In this document: positions 1-8,958 of the stretch, one piece after another
Layout: each line of letters begins with the position of its first letter
Numbering within the stretch: position 1 is the first letter of the stretch
Source of the DNA: Flammeovirga pectinis
Lineage (GTDB): Bacteria; Bacteroidota; Bacteroidia; Cytophagales; Flammeovirgaceae
Length of the DNA: 64,000 nucleotides
Direction of reading: 5' to 3'
NCBI RefSeq assembly: GCF_003970675.1
Contig: NZ_CP034562.1
Span: 3,348,001 to 3,412,000, forward strand
Notes under the pieces: generated by a model
The model's database searches: none
The model's input: the letters and a program-made list of their open reading frames with translations, nothing else
What the model was told of the DNA's origin: nothing
Program-made: the position numbers and the translations under genes

Positions 1-1389
1 TTTCCATTCTTCGTAGTATCTCTTAAAACCTTTATCAAAAGTTTCTTGCCCAACAATATAGCTTAGTTGGTGTAAGAATACAGCTCCTTTAGAATATGAT
101 GCAATTGAATAGGCTGCATTTTTCTCAAAGTGGTCTGCATGAGTACTTAGAGGTTCTTCAATTCCTCTTTTAACAACGTAGAAATAAGATTTATAAGATC
201 CTCCATGGCCATCATCTTTACCATTTACGTTCTCTTCTATCTCATTGCCAATGTAAGAGTTGAAACCCTCATCCATCCAAGCATATAAACTTTCGTTTGT
301 AGCCAAAACAAATTGGAACCAACTGTGTAGCATTTCGTGCACCGTTACACCTACTAAACTATTTAGGTTTCTTTTACCTGTAATTAAAGTAAGCATTCCG
401 TATTCCATTCCACCATCACCACCTTGAACAACGCTATATACTTTATACGGGTATTTGCCTACACGTTTGTTTGTATATAAAATTGCTTGTTCTAAATAGT
501 CTGGTAATTTATTCCATACATCATCAATTCCTTGGTTTTTCTTCCAAAAGAAATGAAGCTCTGGGCCATTGTCCATCTCTACAATCTTATGATTGAAATC
601 TGGATCAGCAGCAAAAGTAAAATCATGTACTTCAGGAGCTATAAAATGCCAAGTTAATTTGCCATTTTTAGATTTTGCTCCTTTCTTAATTCCTTCATAG
701 CCGTGTCCAACATCTTCTGCATTTTGCAAATAACCTGTTGCTGCAACTACATATTTCTCATCTAAAGTAAGCTTAACATCAAAATCTCCCCAAATACCAT
801 AAAATTCACGTCCTACATAAGGATCTGGATGCCAGCCTTCGTAATCGTATTCTGCCATTTTAGGGTACCACTGCGCCATTGAATAAGCTACTCCTTCTTT
901 ATTATCTCTACCTGTTCTACGAACTTGAATAGGTACTTGCCCTTCAAAATCCATTACAAAAGTTGCTTTACTATTTGGTAGAATCGGTTTATGTAATGTT
1001 ACTTCTAAGATTGTTCCAACAGTTTTATAGTCTACAGCTTTACCATTTTGTTTTAATGATAGTACCTTTTCGTAACCTATTTCTTCTTTTGTTAACTTAG
1101 AAATTCTATCTTTTACTCTACCATCAGGGTCTTCAATTGTTCTAGACCTCACATCCATCATACTACCTGGTTGGAAAGCATTAAGAAATAAGTGATAAAA
1201 TACTTTATGTAAAGTATCTGGAGAGTTATTATAGTACTCTATTTTTTGATTTCCTTGGAATTTATGGGTGTTTACATCAAGCTCAACATCCATTTTATAA
1301 TTGGCTCTTTGTTGCCATCTATCTGATTGTGCTTGTATTCCGATTGATACAAGACAAAATATCATTAATGTAAAAAAATACTTCTTCAT
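1..1389 (-). CDS. Secreted M1-family (gluzincin) metallopeptidase, C-terminus cut by window edge
   Basis: An open frame runs from an ATG at 1389 to base 1 without a stop, giving the first 463 residues. Residues 1-21 form a signal peptide ending in IQAQ. The zinc-binding HEMLHSW motif lies near residue 351, with the third ligand supplied by the downstream MDEGF glutamate. The exopeptidase motif appears as GGMEYGM in place of the classical GAMEN, so substrate specificity may differ from aminopeptidase N. The N-terminal beta domain typical of M1 enzymes occupies roughly residues 25-230. It probably degrades peptides in the periplasm or outside the cell. The family assignment is firm; the substrate is not known. 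Confidence 0.9.
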   Translation of the reverse strand, partial: MKKYFFTLMIFCLVSIGIQAQSDRWQQRANYKMDVELDVNTHKFQGNQKIEYYNNSPDTLHKVFYHLFLNAFQPGSMMDVRSRTIEDPDGRVKDRISKLTKEEIGYEKVLSLKQNGKAVDYKTVGTILEVTLHKPILPNSKATFVMDFEGQVPIQVRRTGRDNKEGVAYSMAQWYPKMAEYDYEGWHPDPYVGREFYGIWGDFDVKLTLDEKYVVAATGYLQNAEDVGHGYEGIKKGAKSKNGKLTWHFIAPEVHDFTFAADPDFNHKIVEMDNGPELHFFWKKNQGIDDVWNKLPDYLEQAILYTNKRVGKYPYKVYSVVQGGDGGMEYGMLTLITGKRNLNSLVGVTVHEMLHSWFQFVLATNESLYAWMDEGFNSYIGNEIEENVNGKDDGHGGSYKSYFYVVKRGIEEPLSTHADHFEKNAAYSIASYSKGAVFLHQLSYIVGQETFDKGFKRYYEEWK

Positions 1390-1529
1390 TGAAGGAATTA
1401 TATAGGATGATATGTTATTAAGTCTATTTATGGGTGCAAAATACAAAAGAAAATAATCTGATAAAGTATTCTTATCGATTAGATGTTAAATGACCCTTTA
1501 TTAAATGTGATTTTATTGTAAAATCGGCA

Positions 1530-1916
1530 TTAAGTTAACATCGTAGTTAATTCACTAATCTTTTGATGACGTACAAAGGAGAAAGTCATTACGTCTACGT
1601 CTTCTATCTTTTGATATAATTTCAGTGCTGCTTCTAAATACTTCCGTTCTCCTGTAACTTTACCTTTAGAGGCCAAAGCATCAGTGAGTAATTCAAGTTG
1701 GATAAAATCTAATTTAGCGGATAGATCCATTACTTTTAAAATCATTTCCTGAGTATCGTCCTCAGGGTTTATCTTCATGATCTCTGTAATGTATTTGTCT
1801 ACTGTAGATTCTATTTCATCTCTATGTAACCGCCAGTCTAAACCTTGAAAACGGAGCATCATTTTCTCCAAATCCTTGATTAATCTTTTGATATAATCTC
1901 TTTTATCTTGAAGCAT
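1530..1916 (-). CDS. Small helical protein, possibly DUF6483-like
   Basis: A 128-residue, highly charged protein without signal peptide or membrane segment, predicted to be almost entirely helical. The start, MLQDKRDYIKRLIKDLEKML-like, resembles the opening of DUF6483 proteins, small TPR-like helical proteins best known from Firmicutes, but this is a resemblance from memory and not a search result. The C-terminal half (TGERKYLEAALKLYQKIEDV) looks like one TPR-type helix pair. It lies between the M1 peptidase and the GtrA-like gene, all on the minus strand, 75 bases from the latter. No function can be given. Confidence 0.6.
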   Translation of the reverse strand: MLQDKRDYIKRLIKDLEKMMLRFQGLDWRLHRDEIESTVDKYITEIMKINPEDDTQEMILKVMDLSAKLDFIQLELLTDALASKGKVTGERKYLEAALKLYQKIEDVDVMTFSFVRHQKISELTTMLT

Positions 1917-1992
1917 AGTAGTATTGGTTGATGAGTTATTTGAATTTACAATTTAATCAAGTAATAGGTTTCAATACCAAACTTAATCACTA

Positions 1993-2388
1993 TTATTCGC
2001 CAAATGTAAAAATCAGGTTTCCGAAGAAATTCCAAATCATTACAACACCAATTGCTAACACTTTTGAGATATAGAAATTCAATTTAAATTTCTCATGCAG
2101 TAACCATATTATAGCATTACTAAAAGCTAATCCAATAATTGATACAGAGAAAAATTTAATAAACTGAATACTCACATTAGAATCATGACTCTGAAAAGTC
2201 CATATTCTATTTAGAATATAATTACTTGTTGCAGCCAATACAAAACCTGTACTGTTTGCTAAATATTTATGCCCTTTAAGTTTTTCTTTGATAAGGTAAG
2301 TTACCCCGAAATCAATAAATGTTCCCGAGAACCCTACAACCCCAAATTTTAAAAACTTCCAGAATAATGCTTCCCAATTCATATACAC
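1993..2388 (-). CDS. GtrA-like family membrane protein
   Basis: A 131-residue protein with four hydrophobic segments and the family's characteristic opening KFGVVGFSGTFIDFGVTYL, followed by the conserved second-to-third helix region NYILNRIWTFQS. GtrA-like proteins (PF04138) are thought to flip or present polyprenyl-linked sugars for cell-surface polysaccharide or lipid glucosylation. No glycosyltransferase partner gene is adjacent, so the substrate is open. Length and four-helix topology match the family. It starts 33 bases downstream of the helicase terminator, so it probably has its own promoter. Confidence 0.85.
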   Translation of the reverse strand: MYMNWEALFWKFLKFGVVGFSGTFIDFGVTYLIKEKLKGHKYLANSTGFVLAATSNYILNRIWTFQSHDSNVSIQFIKFFSVSIIGLAFSNAIIWLLHEKFKLNFYISKVLAIGVVMIWNFFGNLIFTFGE

Positions 2389-2420
2389 TTAAGCAGACTA
2401 AAAATAAAATATCTTGCAAA

Positions 2421-2454
2421 TTAAAAAAGATCGGGAATAAACATTCCCGATCTT
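2421..2454 (-). terminator. Intrinsic terminator of the helicase gene
   Basis: A 12-bp perfect stem (2427-2438 paired with 2443-2454, AAGATCGGGAAT) with a four-base loop. Read on the minus strand it is followed by a run of six T. It lies 27 bases after the helicase stop. Confidence 0.85.
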
Positions 2455-2480
2455 CAATATATCTATGCCCAAAAGGGAAC

Positions 2481-4325
2481 TTAGTCTTTATTATACTTGC
2501 GACGTCCTCCGCCACCACCGCTTCCGCGACGATCACGATCTCCACCACCACGACGATCACGGTCTCCACCGCCACGACGATCTCCACCACCGTAGCCTCC
2601 TCCGCCACGACGACGATCTCCACCGCCACCGCCGCTGAATCCACCACGACGACGGTCTCCACCGCCACCGCCACGACGACGATCTCCGCCGCCACCGCCA
2701 GCACCATTAGATACCTCTACATCGATCTTACGACCGTTGTATTCTAAGCTACCCATGCCAGAAATAACATCTTGATCTCTACCTTCTCCTACTTCAAAGA
2801 AAGAGAAATTTTGCTTAAGATCAATGCGTCCGATGTCGATACGATCACCTTTAACACCTTTATTGATAAGGTCAATTAACTCTTTAGGGCTAACTTCATC
2901 ACGTTTACCAAGATTAATAAAGAATCTTGTGAAACCTGACTCAGCAGATCTACGGTTATTTTCACCACGCTCACGAGTATTAGTGTTATCTCTTCTATCG
3001 CTTGCATTAAGGTCTCTTGCTCCTCTATAGTAATCTAAGAAACGGTTGAATTCTAAAGCAACAAATCTGTTTACGATTTCTTCGCGGCTTAAGTCTTCTA
3101 ATTTCTCGTATACTTTTGGTAAGTATTGCTCAATTTCTTCTTCAACCATTTCTACTGAGTGCATACGATCCACTAAGTGGAATAGTTGACGCTCACAGAT
3201 TTGTGGTCCAGAAGGAATTGGATCTGTAATAAATGTTTGCTTGATAACACGTTCGATAGCTCTCAAACGGTGCTTTTCACGCATGTGAACAATAGCGATA
3301 GAAGTACCATCACGACCAGCTCTACCTGTACGGCCAGAACGGTGAGTGTACGTTTCGATATCATCTGGAAGATTGTAGTTAATTACGTGAGATAAATCGT
3401 TTACATCAAGACCACGAGCAGCTACATCTGTTGCGATTAATAACTGTAATGTTCTTTGACGGAATTTACCCATCACGTAGTCACGTTGTGCTTGAGATAA
3501 GTCACCATGTAATGCATCTGCATTGTAACCATCTTGCATTAAACGTTCTGCTACATCTTTTGTCTCTTGTCTAGTACGACAGAAAACAATACCATAAACA
3601 TTAGGATTGTAATCCACTATACGTTTTAAGGCTTCGTAACGATCACTCGCTCTTACCATATAACAATAATGTTTTACATTTTTATTACCTGTGTTTTTTG
3701 TACCTACAGTAACTTCTTTAGGGTCAGTCATGTAGTTAGAAGCGATACGTGCCACTTCTCTTGGCATAGTTGCTGAGAACAACCATACGTTTTTATCGTC
3801 AGGAGTTTGATCTAAGATAGCGTCAAGCTCATCTTTGAAACCCATTTTAAGCATTTCATCTGCCTCATCCAATACAACTGTTTCAACTGCAGAAATATCT
3901 GTTTTATTTCTACGAATCAAATCGTGCATACGACCAGGAGTTGCCACAATAATATGTGCTCCTCGGTTTAATTGACGAATTTGTTGATCGATTGGAGATC
4001 CTCCGTAAACTGCTACAACTCTTAAACCAGGAATCTTTTTTGCAAAGTTCTCTAAGTCTTTTGCGATTTGTAATCCTAATTCACGTACAGGACATAAGAT
4101 TAAACCTTGCGTTCTTTTATCCGACACATCTACGCGATGAAGGAGTGGAAGGCCGAATGCCGCAGTTTTACCAGTACCTGTTTGTGCTAAACCAACTAAG
4201 TCTAAATCCTCTGTAAGAAGCGTTGGTATTACTTCTTCTTGGATTGGTGTTGGTTCTTCAAAACCGAGCTCTGCGACTGCTGCTTGCAATTCTTCTTTAA
4301 GCCCTAATTCACTAAATTTTGCCAT
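2481..4325 (-). CDS. deaD: DEAD-box ATP-dependent RNA helicase with DbpA-like RNA-binding domain and RGG tail
   Basis: A 614-residue helicase that would unwind structured RNA in ribosome assembly, mRNA turnover and cold adaptation. The core shows the Q motif (FEEPTPIQ), Walker A AQTGTGKT, DEAD, SATMP and HRSGRTGRAGR. Residues about 465-545 (TRFFINLGKRDEVSPKELID onward) match the DbpA-type RNA-binding domain. From about residue 550 the tail is almost only Gly, Arg and Asp in repeated GGGGGDRRRGG units, an RNA-binding, low-complexity region. The start ATG at 4325 is well placed before the Q motif. A TAnnTTTG promoter element about 110 bases upstream leaves a long leader with a GC-rich hairpin, which may regulate translation. 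Confidence 0.96.
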   Translation of the reverse strand: MAKFSELGLKEELQAAVAELGFEEPTPIQEEVIPTLLTEDLDLVGLAQTGTGKTAAFGLPLLHRVDVSDKRTQGLILCPVRELGLQIAKDLENFAKKIPGLRVVAVYGGSPIDQQIRQLNRGAHIIVATPGRMHDLIRRNKTDISAVETVVLDEADEMLKMGFKDELDAILDQTPDDKNVWLFSATMPREVARIASNYMTDPKEVTVGTKNTGNKNVKHYCYMVRASDRYEALKRIVDYNPNVYGIVFCRTRQETKDVAERLMQDGYNADALHGDLSQAQRDYVMGKFRQRTLQLLIATDVAARGLDVNDLSHVINYNLPDDIETYTHRSGRTGRAGRDGTSIAIVHMREKHRLRAIERVIKQTFITDPIPSGPQICERQLFHLVDRMHSVEMVEEEIEQYLPKVYEKLEDLSREEIVNRFVALEFNRFLDYYRGARDLNASDRRDNTNTRERGENNRRSAESGFTRFFINLGKRDEVSPKELIDLINKGVKGDRIDIGRIDLKQNFSFFEVGEGRDQDVISGMGSLEYNGRKIDVEVSNGAGGGGGDRRRGGGGGDRRRGGFSGGGGGDRRRGGGGYGGGDRRGGGDRDRRGGGDRDRRGSGGGGGRRKYNKD

Positions 4326-4368
4326 TTCTTGTTTTTTAGAACGCTTCCTTCCTTGTTTCTCTTCTTGT

Positions 4369-4387
4369 TCGAGGCGGACAGCCTCGA
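4369..4387 (-). promoter_or_regulatory. GC-rich hairpin in the helicase leader
   Basis: A perfect 7-bp inverted repeat (TCGAGGC ... GCCTCGA) with a five-base loop, far richer in G+C than its surroundings, about 44 bases upstream of the helicase start and downstream of the proposed promoter. It is not followed by a T run, so it is more likely an mRNA leader structure than a terminator. A role in cold-responsive or autoregulatory control is inference. Confidence 0.5.
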
Positions 4388-4434
4388 GCTATGATGATGT
4401 GGACAAAAGCGCTAACGTTTTTTCTAATAGGGTG

Positions 4435-4442
4435 CAAAGGTA
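4435..4442 (-). promoter_or_regulatory. Bacteroidota-type -7 element upstream of the helicase
   Basis: On the minus strand this reads TACCTTTG, a full match to the Bacteroidota -7 consensus TAnnTTTG. No clear TTG lies at the usual -33 distance, so the call rests on the -7 box and its location in the leader region. Confidence 0.45.
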
Positions 4443-4526
4443 AGTGATTTATAAGTTCTTTTCCTCCTCTGCTTCACAATCGTTAGTGTTTAAGGCAATT
4501 TATTGTGTATTTTTTCCTTCATTAAC

Positions 4527-4558
4527 AAAAAAAGAGACGTTTAAGCCTCTTTTTTTTT
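4527..4558 (-). terminator. Terminator after the protease-lipoprotein pair
   Basis: A stem of AGAG/CTCT extended by A:T pairs, followed on the minus strand by seven T. It lies about 40 bases after the stop of the lipoprotein gene. Confidence 0.75.
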
Positions 4559-4595
4559 GTTTTTTTGATTACAAATTCAATAATTGTAAGTGTCT

Positions 4596-5171
4596 TTAAT
4601 ACACCAAGTTACCTTTAACGGCATAGTTTTTTTCTCCTAAAAAGAGAATAGTTTCAGCTCCAGCCAAAGAATATCTCTTTAATTTCTGATTCATAGTAAA
4701 CTCTAATTTCCCCTCTTTTTGTGAAGAAAATAAAGAATTATCTGTAAACATTTTAAACGCTACAGAAATAAGTTTACCATTCTTATCCTGAGATAATTCT
4801 AGCCATCTTACAATTTCACGTGGTCCACTGGCTTCATATCTAGTCACCTTTAGACCATCGTCTTTATTTGTAATTACAGTTACATAACTGTCTTTTAAGA
4901 CAGGTCGGTTAATATCTGCTTGAGCAAATACTTCCAATTCTTTTTCCCAATCGATGTCTTTAACATCAATAACATCTTTTTCTCCATCGTAGTCAATTTC
5001 TTTTTCTACAGAAGGAGATTTTCTATCAAGATCTGCGACAGCACTGTCTATTAAACTCTCTAGATCAAAATAGTATACTTGATCACTATCATGAATTTTA
5101 TCAATCTGTGAACAATTTGTTAGTAAAAAGATGTTAGTAAAAATTAAGCTAATGCGAACGAACAACTTCAT
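4596..5171 (-). CDS. Hypothetical lipoprotein, 191 residues
   Basis: The N-terminus is a lipoprotein signal peptide ending in the lipobox LLTNC near residue 20, so the mature protein should be lipid-anchored. The mature part is acidic at first (DLESLIDSAVADLDRKS) and then beta-rich, with a C-terminal region of alternating strands. I recognise no family. It starts 23 bases after the subtilisin-like protease gene and shares its terminator, so the two are probably co-transcribed; a functional link such as inhibitor, chaperone or substrate is only inference. Confidence 0.75.
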   Translation of the reverse strand: MKLFVRISLIFTNIFLLTNCSQIDKIHDSDQVYYFDLESLIDSAVADLDRKSPSVEKEIDYDGEKDVIDVKDIDWEKELEVFAQADINRPVLKDSYVTVITNKDDGLKVTRYEASGPREIVRWLELSQDKNGKLISVAFKMFTDNSLFSSQKEGKLEFTMNQKLKRYSLAGAETILFLGEKNYAVKGNLVY

Positions 5172-5194
5172 GTATTATTGATTTTGATAGTTAA

Positions 5195-6739
5195 TTACTT
5201 TTTCCAAAAAACTTCAATGTGTCGTTTTCCTGTCCAAAGAGTAGTACTGATTGCTTTTTTAGGTTTTTTAACTAACCAAGTACCTTCCTTCAAATATATA
5301 AATTCTTGTTTAATTACAATAGTTTCAGACTCTTTATGATACGCTATTAACAGAGTTCCCTCATTATTACCCTCTTTTACTTTTATTTTCTTCTCATCAT
5401 AAGCCATAATTTCTGATACAGAGGACTTTGAGACCTCATCTCCTAAAATATGAATAGCCTTAGCGGCATCAGGAACGCCATAACCAATATAGTTATTTGC
5501 ATAAGGGTAAAACCAAGAAGACTGAATTATTGCTCCCCTTATTTCTGCAGCTGTAGCAGAAGGTTTATATTGCCACAAGCAAGCTGCTAACCCTGTAATT
5601 ACCGGGGCAGAAAACGATGTCCCAAATAATGAGAAACAAGAAACTTCTGGTTTAACATAATTCAACTGTTCTGGACCAATACTACTGTACGAAGCTTTTG
5701 TTCCTGTTTTAGTTGTAGCGCCAATACTTAACACTCCTCTTGCATCTGCTGGGGCACTCACCACTTTCCATTTATTATTATCACCTTCATTTCCTGCTGA
5801 AACTACCAACAAAACATTCTTTTCTTCTGCTGCAATTTCTGCTGCTCTAGTTACCATCGATGTTTTACCATCCATATCTTCTGGAGAGTAATTTTCTTTA
5901 GGGTCGTCAAAACCAATAGAATACCCTAAAGAACTATTTATCAAATGGATATCTAAAGAATCTACCATCCATTCTAAAGCCGCAATCCAATTTTCTTCTT
6001 CAGACCTATTTTCAGTATCTCCATTATCTGTTCTTGCTAAAAAGTAGGTTGCTTTATCCGCTAAACCATATCTCATATGGTTGTCTTTTCCTCCAATCAT
6101 TCTAAAAACAGAAGTTCCATGACTATCTGAACCTGTTCTTTTACTATTAAAAAATATATTTTCTGAAGTTTCTACACCTGCTACATAATCTTTAAAGCCT
6201 TGTACTCTATCTTCTTCAAAAATAGTTTTTAAATAATCGTTAGTATTCGATTTCCAAAAACCAGCATCAATAATTCCTATCTTAACTCCATTTCCATTTA
6301 AAGATGAATTATACAATGTATCTGGATTAATTTGAATTAATGCATAAGAAGATCGTTTTACATCTTTATATGTATTTGATGCTAACTTCCAGTTTCTATT
6401 CACTGGTTTTATTTCTTTTATATAAGGTAATGATGATAGTTTATTTAAATCAGATGTTGATTTAATATTCACGGTAACTGCATTTAACCAACGAGAAGTT
6501 GTCTTTTCATAAAAACCCATTTGATGTAGTTCTTCAAGATAACTTTCGCATATAGATAGGTTAATAATATCTAAATTATCGTTCTCGCATCTATCATCAA
6601 ATACTAACCAATATCTATTCTCTATCTGAGAATGGACAACAGAAAAATTCATGCTATTGATAATCAATAATATAAATAGCATTTTTTGTAGAATGGTAGT
6701 AGTACTGAATTTATGTTTAGTAAAAAATTGGTAAATCAT
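5195..6739 (-). CDS. Secreted S8 (subtilisin-like) serine peptidase
   Basis: A 514-residue protease with the complete S8 catalytic triad: Asp in IGIIDAGFW, His in DSHGTSVF and Ser in GTSFSAPVITG, plus the oxyanion Asn in VVSAGNEGDN. A hydrophobic signal segment covers about residues 16-38, and residues 40-130 look like an inhibitor-like propeptide that would be cleaved on activation. The C-terminal 90 residues form a small beta domain of unknown kind ending in FWKK; there is no recognisable type IX sorting domain. It would act outside the cytoplasm as a general or processing protease. It is probably co-transcribed with the following lipoprotein gene. Confidence 0.92.
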   Translation of the reverse strand: MIYQFFTKHKFSTTTILQKMLFILLIINSMNFSVVHSQIENRYWLVFDDRCENDNLDIINLSICESYLEELHQMGFYEKTTSRWLNAVTVNIKSTSDLNKLSSLPYIKEIKPVNRNWKLASNTYKDVKRSSYALIQINPDTLYNSSLNGNGVKIGIIDAGFWKSNTNDYLKTIFEEDRVQGFKDYVAGVETSENIFFNSKRTGSDSHGTSVFRMIGGKDNHMRYGLADKATYFLARTDNGDTENRSEEENWIAALEWMVDSLDIHLINSSLGYSIGFDDPKENYSPEDMDGKTSMVTRAAEIAAEEKNVLLVVSAGNEGDNNKWKVVSAPADARGVLSIGATTKTGTKASYSSIGPEQLNYVKPEVSCFSLFGTSFSAPVITGLAACLWQYKPSATAAEIRGAIIQSSWFYPYANNYIGYGVPDAAKAIHILGDEVSKSSVSEIMAYDEKKIKVKEGNNEGTLLIAYHKESETIVIKQEFIYLKEGTWLVKKPKKAISTTLWTGKRHIEVFWKK

Positions 6740-6975
6740 ATAGTTTTAAAAAATCAACGGAAGAAGTAAATTAGGTATTGTAATCTAATTTTTATCACAA
6801 TACACATTTTATGGTTAGAATTTCTATTCTAATTTAGACTGTAAATGTTGTAGTAAAAAGATTTAAGTAAACATTATACAATTATTTCTAATAAAATGAT
6901 TTAACTTCCATTCATAATCGGATAAATACATTATTTATTGGAATTAACGTCACATACTATATAACATATATTGAA

Positions 6976-8271
6976 ATGAGATACGACAAAATCGATCCTA
7001 AATTATTTATTGAGAACCGTAAACGCTTTGTAGAAAGATTAAAACCTAGTTCTGTAGCCGTTTTCAATTCAAATGATATAATGCCAACAAGTGCAGATGG
7101 TACAATGCCATTTATTCAGCACACAGATATTTTTTATCTAAGCGGTATCGATCAAGAAAAAAGTATTTTAGTAATCAACCCTGATGCAAAAGATCCTGCC
7201 CACAGAGAAATCTTATTCTTAATTGAAACAAATGATGAGATTGCTATTTGGGAAGGTGCAAAATTATCAAAAAAACAAGCTACAGAAGTTTCTGGAATTG
7301 AAACTGTAATGTGGTTATCAGATTTTGAAACAACATTTAAATCTTTGGTATTTGATGCTGAAAACATCTACTTAAATACAAATGAACACCTTCGTGCAGA
7401 TACTACTGTAGAAACTCCAGATGATAGGTTTAGAGTTACGTGTAAGAAACAATATCCGCTACATAATTACATGCGCTTAGCTCCAATTATGCATGATTTG
7501 CGTACAATCAAATCTCAACCAGAAATTGATGTAATGCAAAAAGCTTGTGATATTACTGAACAAGGATTTAGAAGAGTTCTTGCATTTACTAAACCAGGTG
7601 TAAAAGAATACGAAATAGAAGCAGAAATTACACACGAGTTTGTACGTAATGGCTCTAGAAGACATGCCTACACGCCAATTATTGCTTCTGGCTTTAATGC
7701 TTGTGTACTCCATTATATTGACAACGATCAAGTTTGTAAAGACGGTGATCTAATGTTAATGGACTTTGGTTGTGAGTATGGAAATTATGCATCTGATTTA
7801 ACACGTACAATTCCTGTAAACGGTAAATTTTCTGAGCGCCAAGCTGCTGTTTACAGTGCTGTTTTACGTGTTCATAAAGCTGCTGCAAAAATGCTTGTAC
7901 CTGGTAACAACCTAGTAGATTACCATGTTGAAGTTGGTAACCTTATGACGCAAGAGTTATTAAGTTTAGGACTAATTACAGCTGATGATGTTGCTAATGA
8001 AGATCCAAAATGGCCTGCTTACAAGAAATTTTTCATGCACGGTACTTCTCATCATATTGGAGTAGACGTACATGATTATGGACATAGATATAAGACTTTT
8101 GAAGCAGGAATGGTATTTACTGTAGAACCTGGTATATACATTCGTGAAGAAAATATGGGTATAAGAATTGAAAATGATTATGTTATCCAAGAAACTGGAG
8201 AACCATTTGATTTAATGCGTAATATACCTTTCGAAATTGAGGAAATTGAAAGCTTAATGAACAAAGCTTAG
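6976..8271 (+). CDS. pepP: Xaa-Pro aminopeptidase (aminopeptidase P, M24B)
   Basis: A 431-residue cytoplasmic enzyme that removes N-terminal residues preceding proline. The N-terminal creatinase-like domain covers about residues 1-165 and the pita-bread domain the remainder. All five metal ligands are visible: two Asp in LMDFGCEYGNYASDLTRTI, His in HGTSHHIGVDVHD, Glu in TVEPGIYI and Glu in GIRIENDY. Length fits the family. It stands alone, divergent from the protease gene across a 236-base AT-rich gap, and ends at a strong bidirectional terminator. Confidence 0.95.
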   Translation: MRYDKIDPKLFIENRKRFVERLKPSSVAVFNSNDIMPTSADGTMPFIQHTDIFYLSGIDQEKSILVINPDAKDPAHREILFLIETNDEIAIWEGAKLSKKQATEVSGIETVMWLSDFETTFKSLVFDAENIYLNTNEHLRADTTVETPDDRFRVTCKKQYPLHNYMRLAPIMHDLRTIKSQPEIDVMQKACDITEQGFRRVLAFTKPGVKEYEIEAEITHEFVRNGSRRHAYTPIIASGFNACVLHYIDNDQVCKDGDLMLMDFGCEYGNYASDLTRTIPVNGKFSERQAAVYSAVLRVHKAAAKMLVPGNNLVDYHVEVGNLMTQELLSLGLITADDVANEDPKWPAYKKFFMHGTSHHIGVDVHDYGHRYKTFEAGMVFTVEPGIYIREENMGIRIENDYVIQETGEPFDLMRNIPFEIEEIESLMNKA

Positions 8272-8287
8272 TTTCAAAATTAGACAT

Positions 8288-8331
8288 AAAAAAGACCTTA
8301 TCTCTTTCATTAGAGGTAAGGTCTTTTTTTT
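8288..8331. terminator. Bidirectional terminator between pepP and the convergent small secreted protein
   Basis: Inverted repeat AAAAAAGACCTTA...TAAGGTCTTTTTT with T runs on both strands, between two convergent genes. Confidence 0.9.
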
Positions 8332-8350
8332 ATATCAAGGTCACTTATAA

Positions 8351-8785
8351 TTAAAAGTAAAAAGAATCTAATATTTTATCAGCAGCTACTTTCATAATCA
8401 ATGCATCGTCTTTATCATACATATAAATTGTGCATTTAAATGTATTTCCTCTACCATGCTCGTAAGCTACTTTTACGGTATTACCATTAGAATTAGCTAC
8501 ATTATATTCTACTAAACAAGCTTGATCAGTTCTAAAATCGCTATCAAAAGCCAATTCATAACTTCTTGTTCTTTCTTTATATTGGTTATAAAATTGAAGA
8601 GTTGAACCCTCTAATCTTACAAAATCTATATCATGATCTTTTAATCCTAAAACTTCGTTTACTTGTAAGTGTGTTGGATGATCTAATAAGTAATAAGGAT
8701 CATCAGGATCGATGCTTGTAATATCTTGAGCGTTAACAAAAGAAGAAAATAACATAACAACGAAAATAGTGTAAAGAGATTTCAT
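8351..8785 (-). CDS. Small secreted protein of unknown function
   Basis: A 144-residue protein with a clear signal peptide (residues 1-19, ending SFVNAQ). The mature part is acidic, with two cysteines (QACLVEY and FKCTIYMY) that could form a disulphide, and ends in an aromatic residue (DSFYF), as beta-barrel or periplasmic proteins often do, but it is too short for a typical barrel. I recognise no family. It is a single gene between two terminators. Confidence 0.7.
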   Translation of the reverse strand: MKSLYTIFVVMLFSSFVNAQDITSIDPDDPYYLLDHPTHLQVNEVLGLKDHDIDFVRLEGSTLQFYNQYKERTRSYELAFDSDFRTDQACLVEYNVANSNGNTVKVAYEHGRGNTFKCTIYMYDKDDALIMKVAADKILDSFYF

Positions 8786-8896
8786 AATGTTTTTTTTTAA
8801 ATGTATTGATGATGTGATAGTTATAAAACGATTTCATCCAAACATTTAATTGTCATTATTTAACCTACTTATTACAATAAATGACTTATTATAAAC

Positions 8897-8935
8897 AGAA
8901 AGAGCTATCTAATTTAAAATTAGATAGCTCTTTCT
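8897..8935. terminator. Long-stem terminator after the NifU-like gene
   Basis: A nearly perfect 19-bp inverted repeat (AGAAAGAGCTATCTAATTT and its complement) just past the stop of the NifU-domain gene. The T tract is short, but stem length and position support termination of the Mrp-NifU transcript. Confidence 0.75.
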
Positions 8936-8958
8936 AAAAGGTTACTCTTAAGAAATTA

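Noticed and set aside
2312-2747. Two long overlapping frames (a Val/Ala-rich one on the minus strand, a Thr/Ser-rich one on the plus strand) across the helicase tail
   Set aside because: They are shadows of the GC-rich Gly/Arg repeat; their monotonous composition is what such repeats yield in other frames.
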